Below are positions 24,449 to 34,502 of a stretch of 64,000 nucleotides of DNA, piece after piece. A program made the translations under genes and the position numbers. The stretch's first letter is position 1, and each line of letters opens with the position of its first letter. The notes under the pieces were generated by a model. It saw only the letters and a program-made list of their open reading frames with translations. It was not told where the DNA came from and did not search any database. This DNA comes from Roseivirga seohaensis (GTDB taxonomy: Bacteria; Bacteroidota; Bacteroidia; Cytophagales; Cyclobacteriaceae): NCBI RefSeq assembly GCF_001592945.1, contig NZ_LRPB01000002.1:124001-188000 (forward strand), in the 5' to 3' direction.

Positions 24449-27400
24449 CTACTTATACATCACCACCCGGCCTTTGGTTTGGGCGGCTAGTTCGGGGTTG
24501 ATAGGGTCAGAGTAATCAATTCTATAAATGTAGGTGCCAGCGGGGAGGTCTTTTCCATCTTGCGTGCCGTCCCATTCTCCACCAGTTTCTGAGATGAAAA
24601 TGGGCTGCCCCCATCGGTTGAAAATGGTGATTTGATAATTGACAATGCAAGGAGATATCGGCTTGAAGGTATCGTTAATTCCATCGCCATCTGGAGTAAA
24701 AATATTTGGAACAAATAGCTTAGGGTAAGTTTCTTCCTTTTTGATTTCTTTAGAAATAGTATATCCATTGGCATCAGTTACAACTACCTGATAAGTTCCT
24801 TTGCCCACATCATAAATGGTTGGGGCATTTACGTTTGGTTGTGTCGACCACTGATAGGTATAAGGTTCGGTACCGCCAGTTACACTAATCGTTATGGTTC
24901 CGTCTTGTTGCTGTGGACAAATGGCGACATTGTCGCTTACCCTTAACTGAAGCGGAGCGGGGTCTGCTAGTTCCACATAATGATTCGAAGTACAGCCATT
25001 TTTGTCTGTTACTACTAAAGTATAAATACCAGCAAAGAGCTTATCAAATAGAGGTTCTGATTGTGTTACATCGTAATTGCTGGCGCTAGTGCTAGCGAAA
25101 AGATGATAGGTGAAAGGAGCAGTGCCTCCTTTGGGAATTATGCTCACAATACCGTCAGCTTCTCCGTTACAAAATTTAAATTCTTGCACATCGGCTGTTA
25201 AAAGCTGAGGAGATGAGATATCAAAGGTTTGGGTTAAGCTACAGCCAATTGCGTCTGTTACAGTTACTTCATATTCTCCAGCGGCCAAATCGCTTATATT
25301 CGGTGTTAAATCTTTACCATTGCTCCAGGAAATGGTGTATGGTGCTTTTCCTCCTTGAATGGATACGCTGGCTTTGCCGTCATCGGCTCCAAAGCATGAA
25401 AGGTCAGTGGTTTGAATGTCGAAGGATATATCTTCGTAAACCAAAACATTTAGTGCTTCGGAAGTTCCATAGCAAGAGTTTTGAAATAGGGTATAAGATA
25501 TCTTGCCGTTTGGTTCTGTCCAATTCACTTCAATTTGATTCGTGTTTTGGCCGGAAGTAATTGTGCCACCTACTATGTGCCATTCAAAAGTAGCGCCTGT
25601 AATATGTGGAGTATAATAAGTTTGGTTGGCTTTTTCTTGAAAGCATACTTCGGTACTACCAAAAGGTTTGTCAGGACTTAATTCGTCTTTGGCTTCCAAT
25701 ACTACTGGCAGCTCAATCACGGGAATAGTACAGTTAAACACATCCGACACATATACCCTCACTTTGGCTTGCAGGTTGGGAGCTCCCCAGTTTATGGTTA
25801 CTGTTTCTTGGTTATCAGGGCCTACAATTGTGCCTCCTACCACTTCCCAATTATAGAAATAGTCACCGTCTTTTATGAGAGTGTAAACCATATTTTCAGA
25901 GAAAGGGCATAGTGAAGTAGGTCCCTCTATACGCTCGGCTTTTATTTCATGTACTTCTACTTCCCGAATTAGAGTGTGGGTAGTTAAACAAATATCTTCA
26001 TCAGTAAATACCTTGGCCGAAATTCTGTACAGTCCGGCTTCACTATAGGTTTTATTTACATTGATCCCTTCAGCCGTAGTACCATCACCAAAATCCCATT
26101 CAATGTGGTTGTATGTGCTTTCAAGCCCTGGCTTGAGATAGTTTAAGTTGAATTCTAATTCAGTATTTAGGCAGGCGTCTTCTCGTATCAATCCTAACTG
26201 CTGATCGTTGATGGCTACTTCGAAATTCAGGTTATTTAAGTTCTGAAAAGGGTTTTGTCCATAGCTTGTACTTGGGCCAAATCCGTATTCTGTAACCGTA
26301 AATTTACCTGTGCCGGCTTTCAGTCGATAGGCTACACCTGGTGTTACTGCTACGGTGGCATAAGAGAAGCCACTACCTCCTATTTCTGTAAAATTAACTG
26401 CGCCAGGGTTTGGCGAAATACTAAAATTTGGCGCATCGGCAGTAGGGATAGCGATATTTAAAAACTGATTAACGATGTCTTTGGTCTCCACAATCTCGAC
26501 TACAGTTTCTTCAATGCCTTGCTCAAAAGGTGATAGGGTAATTGAAAAAGGAGAGCCCATAGCATTACCTAAGACGGGAGGTGTGAATGCATCGCAACCA
26601 TCTTGCGCTGATGCTTGCTGCGTGACTAAAATGGGTTTGTCGGCCTTAATATATAATGGATCGTCATCTGAAAGCATAAATGTTTCTCCCTTCTCAAAAA
26701 CCTTTGTTGCTGTACTGAACTGATTGGTTACTTGTATTGTGGTGTTGTTTTCAGTTGCCATATAGCTGTATGAGAATTTTTTTTCTTCTCTGCCCAGTAG
26801 GCGGGTTAAAACGTATTCTGTGCCAATAGTAGATAAGGGCGAGAGAGATTCTACAATATGGCTGGCAGCAGAAGGAAATGGACAGTGACCGAATGAACGC
26901 TTTTGACTTCCGGTATAAACAATTACAGGGTTACAGTAAATAGGAGGAAGCCCTACTCCGCCAGGAGGTGGAGGTGGCCCATTGCTAGGAACGATAGTTT
27001 GATCTTTTGATACAATGATTTCTAAACCGGAAAGGTCACTGGTTGATTCGATGGTATAGGTAGACATGGCATCGAGAAACAAGGCTTTTTCAGTTCCATC
27101 GGGGTGAATTATTTTCAGTACGGTTTTGCCGCCAGTAGCTATAATATTCACTTGACTAGTGTAGGGAGGATTAAGGCCTCCTTCCCAATCATCGGCAACG
27201 ATATAGTGATGCCCCGCTGAAATTAAAGGAGTGGCAATGGTAGCATCGGCACTGAAGCTGCCTGAATTACTAAAAGCAAAGATGACTTTATTGTCGGAAA
27301 TTACTTGGGCTGAGGCATTGACATTAGCGCCATTAGACACAGAAGTTGTAATAAGTCGGGCTTGTTCTGAAGTTAACTTAAAGCTTGACTGGCCAACAGG

Positions 27401-27613
27401 AAGGTTGTGGGTTACGTTTTGTTTATTGGCAAAGTTGATTTCAACTGTACTTGGTTTTTCGGCTCTAAAATGGAAATAAACCTCTTTTTGAGGTTCTTCA
27501 TGCGGAAACAGACTTACATAGAATTCTCTACCCCAACTGTCATTCTGCGCAAAAGCAGTATGGTTTAAAAGGAGTAGAAGAAACAATACATATGTTTTCC
27601 TCAATAATAGCAC
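24449..27613 (-). CDS. T9SS surface protein with IgGFc-binding-like, PKD and SprB-type repeats
   Basis: The 1054-residue secreted protein has a signal peptide (RKTYVLFLLLLLNHTAFAQ). An N-terminal IgGFc-binding-like region (about 25-440; YIVADDWEG, SYMATENNTTIQV, DKPILVTQQAS) is followed by a PKD domain (YNHIEWDFGDGTTAEG, near 520) and Ig-like modules. Three SprB-like repeats (C..DG..S...GG..PY...W, about 720-970) follow. It ends with a type-B gliding-motility C-terminal sorting domain: FVPNIFTPDGDGINDTF, then FNRWGQPIF and YIYRI near the end. Such proteins pass the outer membrane through the type IX system and stay on the surface, where they act in adhesion or gliding. The start is GTG (27613), or TTG three codons later, which gives a shorter signal. 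Confidence 0.88.
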   Translation of the reverse strand: MLLLRKTYVLFLLLLLNHTAFAQNDSWGREFYVSLFPHEEPQKEVYFHFRAEKPSTVEINFANKQNVTHNLPVGQSSFKLTSEQARLITTSVSNGANVNASAQVISDNKVIFAFSNSGSFSADATIATPLISAGHHYIVADDWEGGLNPPYTSQVNIIATGGKTVLKIIHPDGTEKALFLDAMSTYTIESTSDLSGLEIIVSKDQTIVPSNGPPPPPGGVGLPPIYCNPVIVYTGSQKRSFGHCPFPSAASHIVESLSPLSTIGTEYVLTRLLGREEKKFSYSYMATENNTTIQVTNQFSTATKVFEKGETFMLSDDDPLYIKADKPILVTQQASAQDGCDAFTPPVLGNAMGSPFSITLSPFEQGIEETVVEIVETKDIVNQFLNIAIPTADAPNFSISPNPGAVNFTEIGGSGFSYATVAVTPGVAYRLKAGTGKFTVTEYGFGPSTSYGQNPFQNLNNLNFEVAINDQQLGLIREDACLNTELEFNLNYLKPGLESTYNHIEWDFGDGTTAEGINVNKTYSEAGLYRISAKVFTDEDICLTTHTLIREVEVHEIKAERIEGPTSLCPFSENMVYTLIKDGDYFYNWEVVGGTIVGPDNQETVTINWGAPNLQAKVRVYVSDVFNCTIPVIELPVVLEAKDELSPDKPFGSTEVCFQEKANQTYYTPHITGATFEWHIVGGTITSGQNTNQIEVNWTEPNGKISYTLFQNSCYGTSEALNVLVYEDISFDIQTTDLSCFGADDGKASVSIQGGKAPYTISWSNGKDLTPNISDLAAGEYEVTVTDAIGCSLTQTFDISSPQLLTADVQEFKFCNGEADGIVSIIPKGGTAPFTYHLFASTSASNYDVTQSEPLFDKLFAGIYTLVVTDKNGCTSNHYVELADPAPLQLRVSDNVAICPQQQDGTITISVTGGTEPYTYQWSTQPNVNAPTIYDVGKGTYQVVVTDANGYTISKEIKKEETYPKLFVPNIFTPDGDGINDTFKPISPCIVNYQITIFNRWGQPIFISETGGEWDGTQDGKDLPAGTYIYRIDYSDPINPELAAQTKGRVVMYK

Positions 27614-27794
27614 TAGTAGAATCCGATTGAACTGATAAAGATATGGAATCGACCGTCATCTCAAAACAATATTATTTGATTGAAAAATACTTATGAGAAG
27701 GTGGTGAGTAAAAAGAAAGAAATACAAGGTCTAGTTTTAGCGTGAGGTTGGCTCGTTATTATATCATCATATAAAACAGTCGGAATCTTTTGGT

Positions 27795-28925
27795 TTACTT
27801 AATAACCCCATATTTCTGGAGTATGGGTATTACCTTTTCCATCGGTAATTGTTGAATCGTATGCCCATCTTTTCCTTTAGAGGTTTCGGCCATAAATAGC
27901 GAATTAATAATGGCTTCTTCTGTCGCCTCAATTGTTGCCATGAAAATAGAGCTCATGTGGTCATTTCTTAGTACATCACCTGTGTCAAACTTCTCTCTAG
28001 TTTGATAAGGAATTCGCATGGATTCTGCCGTAGAGGCTGCTATAACATAATCGCCACTGCCATTTGAGGCGATGCCTCCTGTTTTTGCCAAGCCCATCAT
28101 GGCTCTTTTAGCGACTCGTTCTAGTTGGCGAGCGTCTAGTGGGGCATCGGTTAATACTACAATCATGCAGGAACCATCGCTTTTTTTGATCGCACTTGAA
28201 AATGGATACTGCTCTAACTCTTTTCCAACTGGTGCGCCATTGATGGTGAGCACACCTCCAAAATTGGTTTGCACCAAAACACCTACGGTATATCCACCCA
28301 AGGATTCTGGTAATTTTCTTGACGAAGTGCCGATTCCCCCTTTAAAACCAAAAGCGACTGTGCCTGTTCCAGCGCCAACATTTCCTTCAGGAACGATGCC
28401 TGTTTTTGCATTTTCAATAGCGGCAATCACATCATTTTCAGAAACATGCATTCCTCGAATGTCATTTAAGTAACCATCATTGGTTTCGCCAACAATTGCG
28501 TTTACCGACTGAACATTTTCATTTCCTTCTAAAGCCAACGTGTATTTTACGGTGCCCTGTATGCCCATGGGAACACTCAATGTGTTTGTAAGAATAATGG
28601 GCGTTTCTAGGTTTCCTAGTTCCTGCACCTGACTGATACCGGCCAGTTTACCAAAGCCATTTCCAATGTATATGGCGGCAGGCACTTTGTTCTGAAATAT
28701 ATTTCCTGAATGGGGTAAGATAGCGGTTACGCCAGTTCGAACACTATCACCTTTAATGAGTGTTTGATGACCAACTTTTACCCCTGGCACATCCGTAATG
28801 GTATTGAGGTTTCCACTTGCCATTACCCCAATTTCAATTCCGTAGTCTCTTGCCCTTTTCTTTTCTTGAGCATTAGAAAAAGTAAAAAGAAATAGAAATG
28901 ATAGGGCGAAAATGTAGCGTGTCAT
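27795..28925 (-). CDS. P1 family aminopeptidase (DmpA-like)
   Basis: The 376-residue protein has a signal peptide (cleavage near FSNAQ, residue 20). It then shows the P1/DmpA pattern: NTITDVPGVKVGHQTL, VRTGVTAILPH, NGFGKLAGISQVQELG, EGNVGAGTGTVAFGFKGG, and GIGTSSR with the probable nucleophile Ser at the self-cleavage site. The C-terminal KRAMMGLAKTGG and GSGDYVIAAST segments fit too. Family members are autoprocessed N-terminal nucleophile hydrolases that release N-terminal, sometimes D- or beta-, amino acids. The signal peptide places it in the periplasm or outside. It lies between two T9SS surface-protein genes on the same strand. Confidence 0.9.
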   Translation of the reverse strand: MTRYIFALSFLFLFTFSNAQEKKRARDYGIEIGVMASGNLNTITDVPGVKVGHQTLIKGDSVRTGVTAILPHSGNIFQNKVPAAIYIGNGFGKLAGISQVQELGNLETPIILTNTLSVPMGIQGTVKYTLALEGNENVQSVNAIVGETNDGYLNDIRGMHVSENDVIAAIENAKTGIVPEGNVGAGTGTVAFGFKGGIGTSSRKLPESLGGYTVGVLVQTNFGGVLTINGAPVGKELEQYPFSSAIKKSDGSCMIVVLTDAPLDARQLERVAKRAMMGLAKTGGIASNGSGDYVIAASTAESMRIPYQTREKFDTGDVLRNDHMSSIFMATIEATEEAIINSLFMAETSKGKDGHTIQQLPMEKVIPILQKYGVIK

Positions 28926-28951
28926 TCCCGAAAATAGTAATTATTTACGGA

Positions 28952-31900
28952 CTAACGAACTACGGTTATTGCTCCTCTTTGTTCAAACTCACCTCTTTCT
29001 GGTTGGAATCTACTTCTGAATTTAATCACATAGGGATAGGTGCCTATTGGAACCAGCTGACCATTAAAAGTACCATTCCATTGAAACTCTAGTGCGCTAC
29101 TTTGGTAAATCAATTCTCCCCAACGACTGTAAATGAAAATCTGGAAGTCGGAGACAAAACCGTTTGGAACCACTGAAAACACGTTGTTTGGCGGATTGCC
29201 CTCTGGTACAATTACGTTTGGAGCCAAAATAACTGGATCACAACTTTCAATAATCTCCATTTGATCCACTCTTACACAGCCAGTAGCTGTAGTCATAGTT
29301 ACTTGGTAAATACCTGGCGCATCAACGGCCAGGTCTTGGCCTGAATGGGCTAAAGGTTGTCCATCTAAAGTCCACTCATAAGTTTCAAAACCAATACCAG
29401 CCGTGACTGTAAGTACATTAGAAGAGGTTGGGCAATAGTATTCCAAGTCAGGCAATAACCCTTCTGGAATAGCACTTCTACGAATCAAAATACTTCTTTC
29501 AATTGAGCAACCACTGTTGTCGCTAATAGTAACTGTATAGGATCCTTCTTCATTTACTACCAACGGGTTGCCAGTTCCTGCGGCTTGACCATTACGAGTC
29601 CAAGTAAAATTAGTGGCATTTCCAGATAAAACATCCACAGTAAGTGTTATTGGCTGGCCATCATCACAAGCTGGGCTTGAGCTTAAAGTAGCCTCCAATT
29701 CTTCAGGGAAATCAATGGTTTCTGAGTCGGTTCCGGTACAAGTTAAATCTCCTGCTTCTCTTACGGTTACATCATAAGTGCCGTCAGCGGTTACAGTAAT
29801 TCGTTTCGTGTTTTCACCTGTCGACCAAGCGAAGTTGTAGGTAGTGTTGGGTTTTTCATTATTGATTTGCGCTTCCAAAACCAAAGTGCCATCACAAAGG
29901 TCTCCAACCTGAATAATTTCTACATCTGGCTGAACGGTGAGCGTTACAATAACCGACTCAGAAGTAGGGCAAGCTACACCTGGAGCATCTGCTGTAACGG
30001 TATAGGTGCCCGATTCGGTAGCGTTAATGACTGCACCATTTAACGTAGCTCCACTTGGGCTTAGCCAAACATAACTTGTTCCATCAGTTGAACTTGCTGT
30101 CAACGTTGTGCTTGGGTTTACATCACATACCTCTGTAGTTCCAGATATTTGCAGGTTTTGAACATCTGTTGGTTGGTTTACCACAATACCCGAAGCGGTA
30201 GCAGTACAACCCAAAGCTGTCGAGGTTACTTCAATATTATAAGTACCGCCTTCAAGACCTGAAATTACAAAACCATTTGCCGTAGCATTTCCTGATAAAG
30301 GTGTAAATCCTGTTTCATCTCTTGTCAGTACATAGCTTACAGGGAAAACACTAGCATCATCTAAAGTAATGGTAATGCTCCCATCGGCAGTATCGCATGA
30401 GGCATCAGCCGTTACCACGGGTTCAATAATATTGAAGTTGTTGTTCTGAATTTCAATGCCTGTAAGTTCATCTGTACAGTTTGTACTATTGTCTGTTACA
30501 CTAACAGAATAAATACCTCCGTCTAAACCCGTTACTGATACATCATTTGGTCCGTTTACCGAACTGTTTTGGGCTACTGTAGCGCCAGAGGCATTACTTA
30601 CGGTATAGCTGTAACTTCCTGTTCCTGCGATATTGAATACAAATTCGCCATCAGGAGTTGGCCCTACTTGTGGGCAACTAGCATCTTGAGAACTCACTAA
30701 TGACAAATTTGGTGATCCATTAATGGTAACTACAGTCGAATCATTGGCAAAACAGCCTGGTTCAATTGGGTCTTCAATAGAAACTACATATGTGAATATG
30801 CCCGGAACACTACTGTCTACCTCTGCAGTTCTTTGGTTTGGTAATGTAGTTGTTGAATTGTCAGGGTTAATTCTTGTCCAAATGTAGTTGTTGGCGTTCA
30901 CGTTTGAATCTAAGGTCAGCGACTCGCCTTCACAAAGATTGGCGGTTTCGGGCAATTCAATTTCGAAAGGAGGTGCAGCGTAAACTTCGGCACTGGAAAC
31001 ACAACCCCCGCCACCAATACTGGTAATGGTGATGGTATAAATTTCTTCTTCAGTCACCGAATAATATCTTGAGTTACTTACTACTGCGCCTTGGCTGTTC
31101 GTCCATTCAAAACTTAAAGTCGGATCGTCAGGGCCACCGTCTAAGGCATCTAAATCATGGCTAGAGCCTTCGCAAAGCACAACGGCTGTAGGTACGGCTG
31201 GCCTAGGTGGAATATCAAATACATCAATGGTTTGAACGAATGTAGTATCGAAGCCACAGCGGTTAGAGATGTTCAATGAAATATCAAATCTTCCTGCTTG
31301 GCCTTGAGGGAAAACATATGCTGTATCTTGACCAGAAGCACTAAATACAGTGGTGTTCGCATCGTCAATGATCGTCCATAAGAACTCGTCAATATCAGAA
31401 GTTCCTACTCCCGAAAGTTCAATTCTCTCTTCTACACAAGTGCTGTCTGGAGCCGACATTGAAGGTTCCATTGGAGGGTTCACATTATTCTGAACAAAAT
31501 TAGGTAGCCCTAATCGCGAATTGCCTGTAGTTAATGGAACTTGCATTTGGTTGAAAGAAGAAACCGCGGCAGTGTCTTCATTCACATTAATGGAACCAAT
31601 AAATGGCGTTCCTGCTGGGTTGCCCGGAATTTCCATGGCCACATACAATTGTCCATCAGGGCCTGTTTGAATGGCACCGTAGTTTACGGTAACAGTAGAA
31701 CTGGTTGAAATATCGGTTTTAGAAGCCAGTCGCGTAACTTCAGTCGAAGCAGAGTCAATTCTGTATTCTAATATTCTGCCTCCTGGTGCTCCGCCATTGC
31801 GGTTGTTCATGGTAGCAAAAAGCTTGTCGCCTCCTGTTGAAAAATGGACGTCATAAACTTGATCGTTTAGCGCTGGTCCGCCTTCTCCTAAATCAATTTT

Positions 31901-34282
31901 ATACAATAAATCAGTTACTTCTCCAGTATTGGCATCAAAACTGAAAAGCTCTACATAGTCTTCATTACCTTCAATCAAAGCAACAGCAATACGTAAACCA
32001 TCACCCGAAAACTTCATTCCTGCTTGACCGCTTAAAGCATCGTTAATGCTGTGAACAGACCCAACGGAAGATAAGATTGGTTGCCCAATCCCTTGGTTTG
32101 TAATGGGGTATGCTCTAAAGGTATTTGTACCATACTCATGCGCCATTAACCAGTAACCACCAGCACCTTCTAAGGCAATCAGTTTTTCTGTGCTTCTGGT
32201 AAAGAGTACATTGTCTTTTGAAATTACTGCACCTAATCCGTTGTCTTCTTTGAGGTCAACAACAGAATATTTGAGCATATAGGTGTTGTCACCATGCACT
32301 TCTTCTGTTGTAAATACATAGAAGAGTGTTTCGTCATCTTCAAACGGAACAATGACCACAGCTTGAGTAGAGGTAGAATCGCCACCAATTTCAGTTCCGT
32401 TTGGCATTATGCCATTGTCAGCATTCCATACCGTTGTTCCATTGGTATAGAAGAGTACTTGGCCGTTGGCATCGGATATGGTGGAGGTGCCTTCTGGTGC
32501 GTTCATGGCGTGTGCCGTTGTAATACTTCGAGGAGGCGGAGCCAGCCCATCTACTTCATTAAAGTCTATTCCCGCGCCATTCCCAAAATACCAAATATTG
32601 GCCGTTGGGTTTTCGTCACCATATACTTTTACTTCAACCGTTTCGTAAATCGGGCAACCTGTAGTAGGGGTAATCACGACCCAGTAATTGCCAGCGTCTG
32701 TTACGTCAATAGAAGAAGTGGTTTCTCCTGTGTTCCATCGGTATTCAAATGGGCCGCCAGTTGCTCCGCCTTGCTGGCCTTGACCACCGCTCTGAGGTTC
32801 AGCGTCTAAGGTTAAGGTTTCTCCTTCACAAATAGTGGTGTCTTGAAGCGATACCTGAATGTCGTTTTCCATGATTTCACCCATGAGGGTATTGGACATT
32901 ACTGTGCCAATGCCATCAAATTCTACGGTAAGAGTGGCCATGTACATTCCGGCTTGATCAAATGTAAAAATAGGAGCAATGGCATTTGAGGTAATTCCAA
33001 AAGGCTGAATATCCCAAGAATATGAAGTTGGAATAGCTGTCGAGGGGTCAATATTGACAAAGAATTGAACAGGAGTGTTCATGCAGTAATCTCCATCATC
33101 TGAAATAGTAACCGTTGGGCCAATAGCTGCAGGTGGCATAAACTGTTGGAAATAATCAGAAGCAGGGTCTGCTCCTTCAAAAAGTGATGGCTCGTAGTCT
33201 AATGCAGTAAGCGCACTATCAGGTTGGTTAATTCTAGCCAATAACCTAGGGCCAGCTGCGGTTTCTTTATATATATGGTAGAGCGAACTGTCTGGTGCAA
33301 GCATTACACTTTGGCTCGCGCCTATTGGATTACTGAAAACGGGCTCTACTGAAGCCATAGGGTCAGATAAATCTATTCTGTATAAGTTGCCAGAAGTTGA
33401 ATTAGCTAAGTTTCTACTGAAATAAAGTTTGGTTCCGTTATTCGACCAGCCAATAGAACCAGTTAGGCTTTGGTTCGGAACAAACGAGTTGGCTACCGAA
33501 CGGTTGAACATCAGCTCTGAGGTGTCGCGGTTAAAATCTAAAATTTGAATATTGACATTATTGCTAGGTCGAACTGCAATTTGGGTACCCATTGGGTTGA
33601 GTGATAAATGAGCAGCCTGAACATTGGCTGTTAATACTGTTGGTGCGCCTTGTGGGTCGAATGGCTGACCTGCTACCGGTATTTCGTGGATTTCGAAGTT
33701 TCCGTTGGTGCTATTCTGAGTTACCAACCAAAACTGGGTCATATCGCCTGAAGCTACGGTAAGCATACCATCGCCTCGGCTAATAATTCCTGTTGGTTGA
33801 TTTTTACTTCCAATTACAACAGCTCCAGCAGGAGGGCCAACTGCCCTGTTTCCTTGAGCACTCATGTCCACCAAAGTGTACAGAATTTCACCTGTTAGAT
33901 TACGATGAAAAACGTAATAGCGTGATTCATTTCCCACACCTGGTACTGGGCTTAAAGCCAACGGTTGAATGGCATTTGGGTCTGTGGTTATGCCAGTTCC
34001 ATTTTCCATAATGGCATGGCTGGCGTCATAAATATTGATTCCGTCTGAGTAAAATAATAGGTCTCCAGTAGTTGGGTCGGTGGCGGTTAGCTTTTCACCT
34101 GCATTGGTTTGAGCTATTTTTCCGTCTGCTATAAAAGATCTTGCGGCTTGTTCTTTACCAAAAATAAGGGCTTGGTCATTGTTGGAGAAATACCAATTAT
34201 GACGTGTAAAGTTCTGAGCTTGTGTCAGTACCGAGAAAGTGATTCCTAATAAAAGGAGTAAAATGCGAGTTTTTCTTACCAC
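28952..34282 (-). CDS. Giant T9SS surface protein with duplicated propeller modules and Ig/PKD repeats
   Basis: The 1776-residue protein starts at GTG with a signal peptide (RKTRILLLLLGITFSVLTQAQ). A propeller-like module of about 350 residues occurs twice, near 25-380 and 565-950. Each copy opens with a WYF-N--A--F motif and then a LFY-(D/N)G---(Y/W)(D/N)A----NGT segment, so it looks like an internal duplication. Between and after the copies are PKD and Ig-like modules (ICEGETLTLDAEP, LCEGESLTLDSN) and SprB-like repeats (DASCDTADGSITITL). The last ~90 residues are a type-B sorting domain (LAPNVIVPEGNPPNNVF, IYSRWGELIYQ). Surface adhesion or gliding is the likely role. PorP/SprF is encoded divergently next door. 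Confidence 0.87.
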   Translation of the reverse strand: MVRKTRILLLLLGITFSVLTQAQNFTRHNWYFSNNDQALIFGKEQAARSFIADGKIAQTNAGEKLTATDPTTGDLLFYSDGINIYDASHAIMENGTGITTDPNAIQPLALSPVPGVGNESRYYVFHRNLTGEILYTLVDMSAQGNRAVGPPAGAVVIGSKNQPTGIISRGDGMLTVASGDMTQFWLVTQNSTNGNFEIHEIPVAGQPFDPQGAPTVLTANVQAAHLSLNPMGTQIAVRPSNNVNIQILDFNRDTSELMFNRSVANSFVPNQSLTGSIGWSNNGTKLYFSRNLANSTSGNLYRIDLSDPMASVEPVFSNPIGASQSVMLAPDSSLYHIYKETAAGPRLLARINQPDSALTALDYEPSLFEGADPASDYFQQFMPPAAIGPTVTISDDGDYCMNTPVQFFVNIDPSTAIPTSYSWDIQPFGITSNAIAPIFTFDQAGMYMATLTVEFDGIGTVMSNTLMGEIMENDIQVSLQDTTICEGETLTLDAEPQSGGQGQQGGATGGPFEYRWNTGETTSSIDVTDAGNYWVVITPTTGCPIYETVEVKVYGDENPTANIWYFGNGAGIDFNEVDGLAPPPRSITTAHAMNAPEGTSTISDANGQVLFYTNGTTVWNADNGIMPNGTEIGGDSTSTQAVVIVPFEDDETLFYVFTTEEVHGDNTYMLKYSVVDLKEDNGLGAVISKDNVLFTRSTEKLIALEGAGGYWLMAHEYGTNTFRAYPITNQGIGQPILSSVGSVHSINDALSGQAGMKFSGDGLRIAVALIEGNEDYVELFSFDANTGEVTDLLYKIDLGEGGPALNDQVYDVHFSTGGDKLFATMNNRNGGAPGGRILEYRIDSASTEVTRLASKTDISTSSTVTVNYGAIQTGPDGQLYVAMEIPGNPAGTPFIGSINVNEDTAAVSSFNQMQVPLTTGNSRLGLPNFVQNNVNPPMEPSMSAPDSTCVEERIELSGVGTSDIDEFLWTIIDDANTTVFSASGQDTAYVFPQGQAGRFDISLNISNRCGFDTTFVQTIDVFDIPPRPAVPTAVVLCEGSSHDLDALDGGPDDPTLSFEWTNSQGAVVSNSRYYSVTEEEIYTITITSIGGGGCVSSAEVYAAPPFEIELPETANLCEGESLTLDSNVNANNYIWTRINPDNSTTTLPNQRTAEVDSSVPGIFTYVVSIEDPIEPGCFANDSTVVTINGSPNLSLVSSQDASCPQVGPTPDGEFVFNIAGTGSYSYTVSNASGATVAQNSSVNGPNDVSVTGLDGGIYSVSVTDNSTNCTDELTGIEIQNNNFNIIEPVVTADASCDTADGSITITLDDASVFPVSYVLTRDETGFTPLSGNATANGFVISGLEGGTYNIEVTSTALGCTATASGIVVNQPTDVQNLQISGTTEVCDVNPSTTLTASSTDGTSYVWLSPSGATLNGAVINATESGTYTVTADAPGVACPTSESVIVTLTVQPDVEIIQVGDLCDGTLVLEAQINNEKPNTTYNFAWSTGENTKRITVTADGTYDVTVREAGDLTCTGTDSETIDFPEELEATLSSSPACDDGQPITLTVDVLSGNATNFTWTRNGQAAGTGNPLVVNEEGSYTVTISDNSGCSIERSILIRRSAIPEGLLPDLEYYCPTSSNVLTVTAGIGFETYEWTLDGQPLAHSGQDLAVDAPGIYQVTMTTATGCVRVDQMEIIESCDPVILAPNVIVPEGNPPNNVFSVVPNGFVSDFQIFIYSRWGELIYQSSALEFQWNGTFNGQLVPIGTYPYVIKFRSRFQPERGEFEQRGAITVVR

Positions 34283-34481
34283 GCTAAATGATGTCTAGTA
34301 ATAAAACACTGGAGCTAAAATATAACCCTATTACGTGGTTAACGGAGTTTTTATTATATTCATCGCTCCTTAAAGTCAGCCCTAAGATAAGGGAATTCTC
34401 TTAGTAAGGTAAGCTTTGAGTGTTGGGTTTCGAGGAAAAAAAATAACTTTACGTTTCACAATAGTTTGAGGGTACTCAAGC

Positions 34482-34502
34482 GTTAAAGGTTAAAAGTTTA
34501 AA
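34482..34502 (+). repeat. Heptanucleotide array abutting the porP start
   Basis: Three 7-base units (GTTAAAG, GTTAAAA, GTTTAAA) run directly into the ATG at 34502. Confidence 0.5.

Noticed and set aside
25213-27479. Plus-strand frames opposite the 1054-residue surface protein
   Set aside because: Shadows of the long minus-strand frame, with no coding character.
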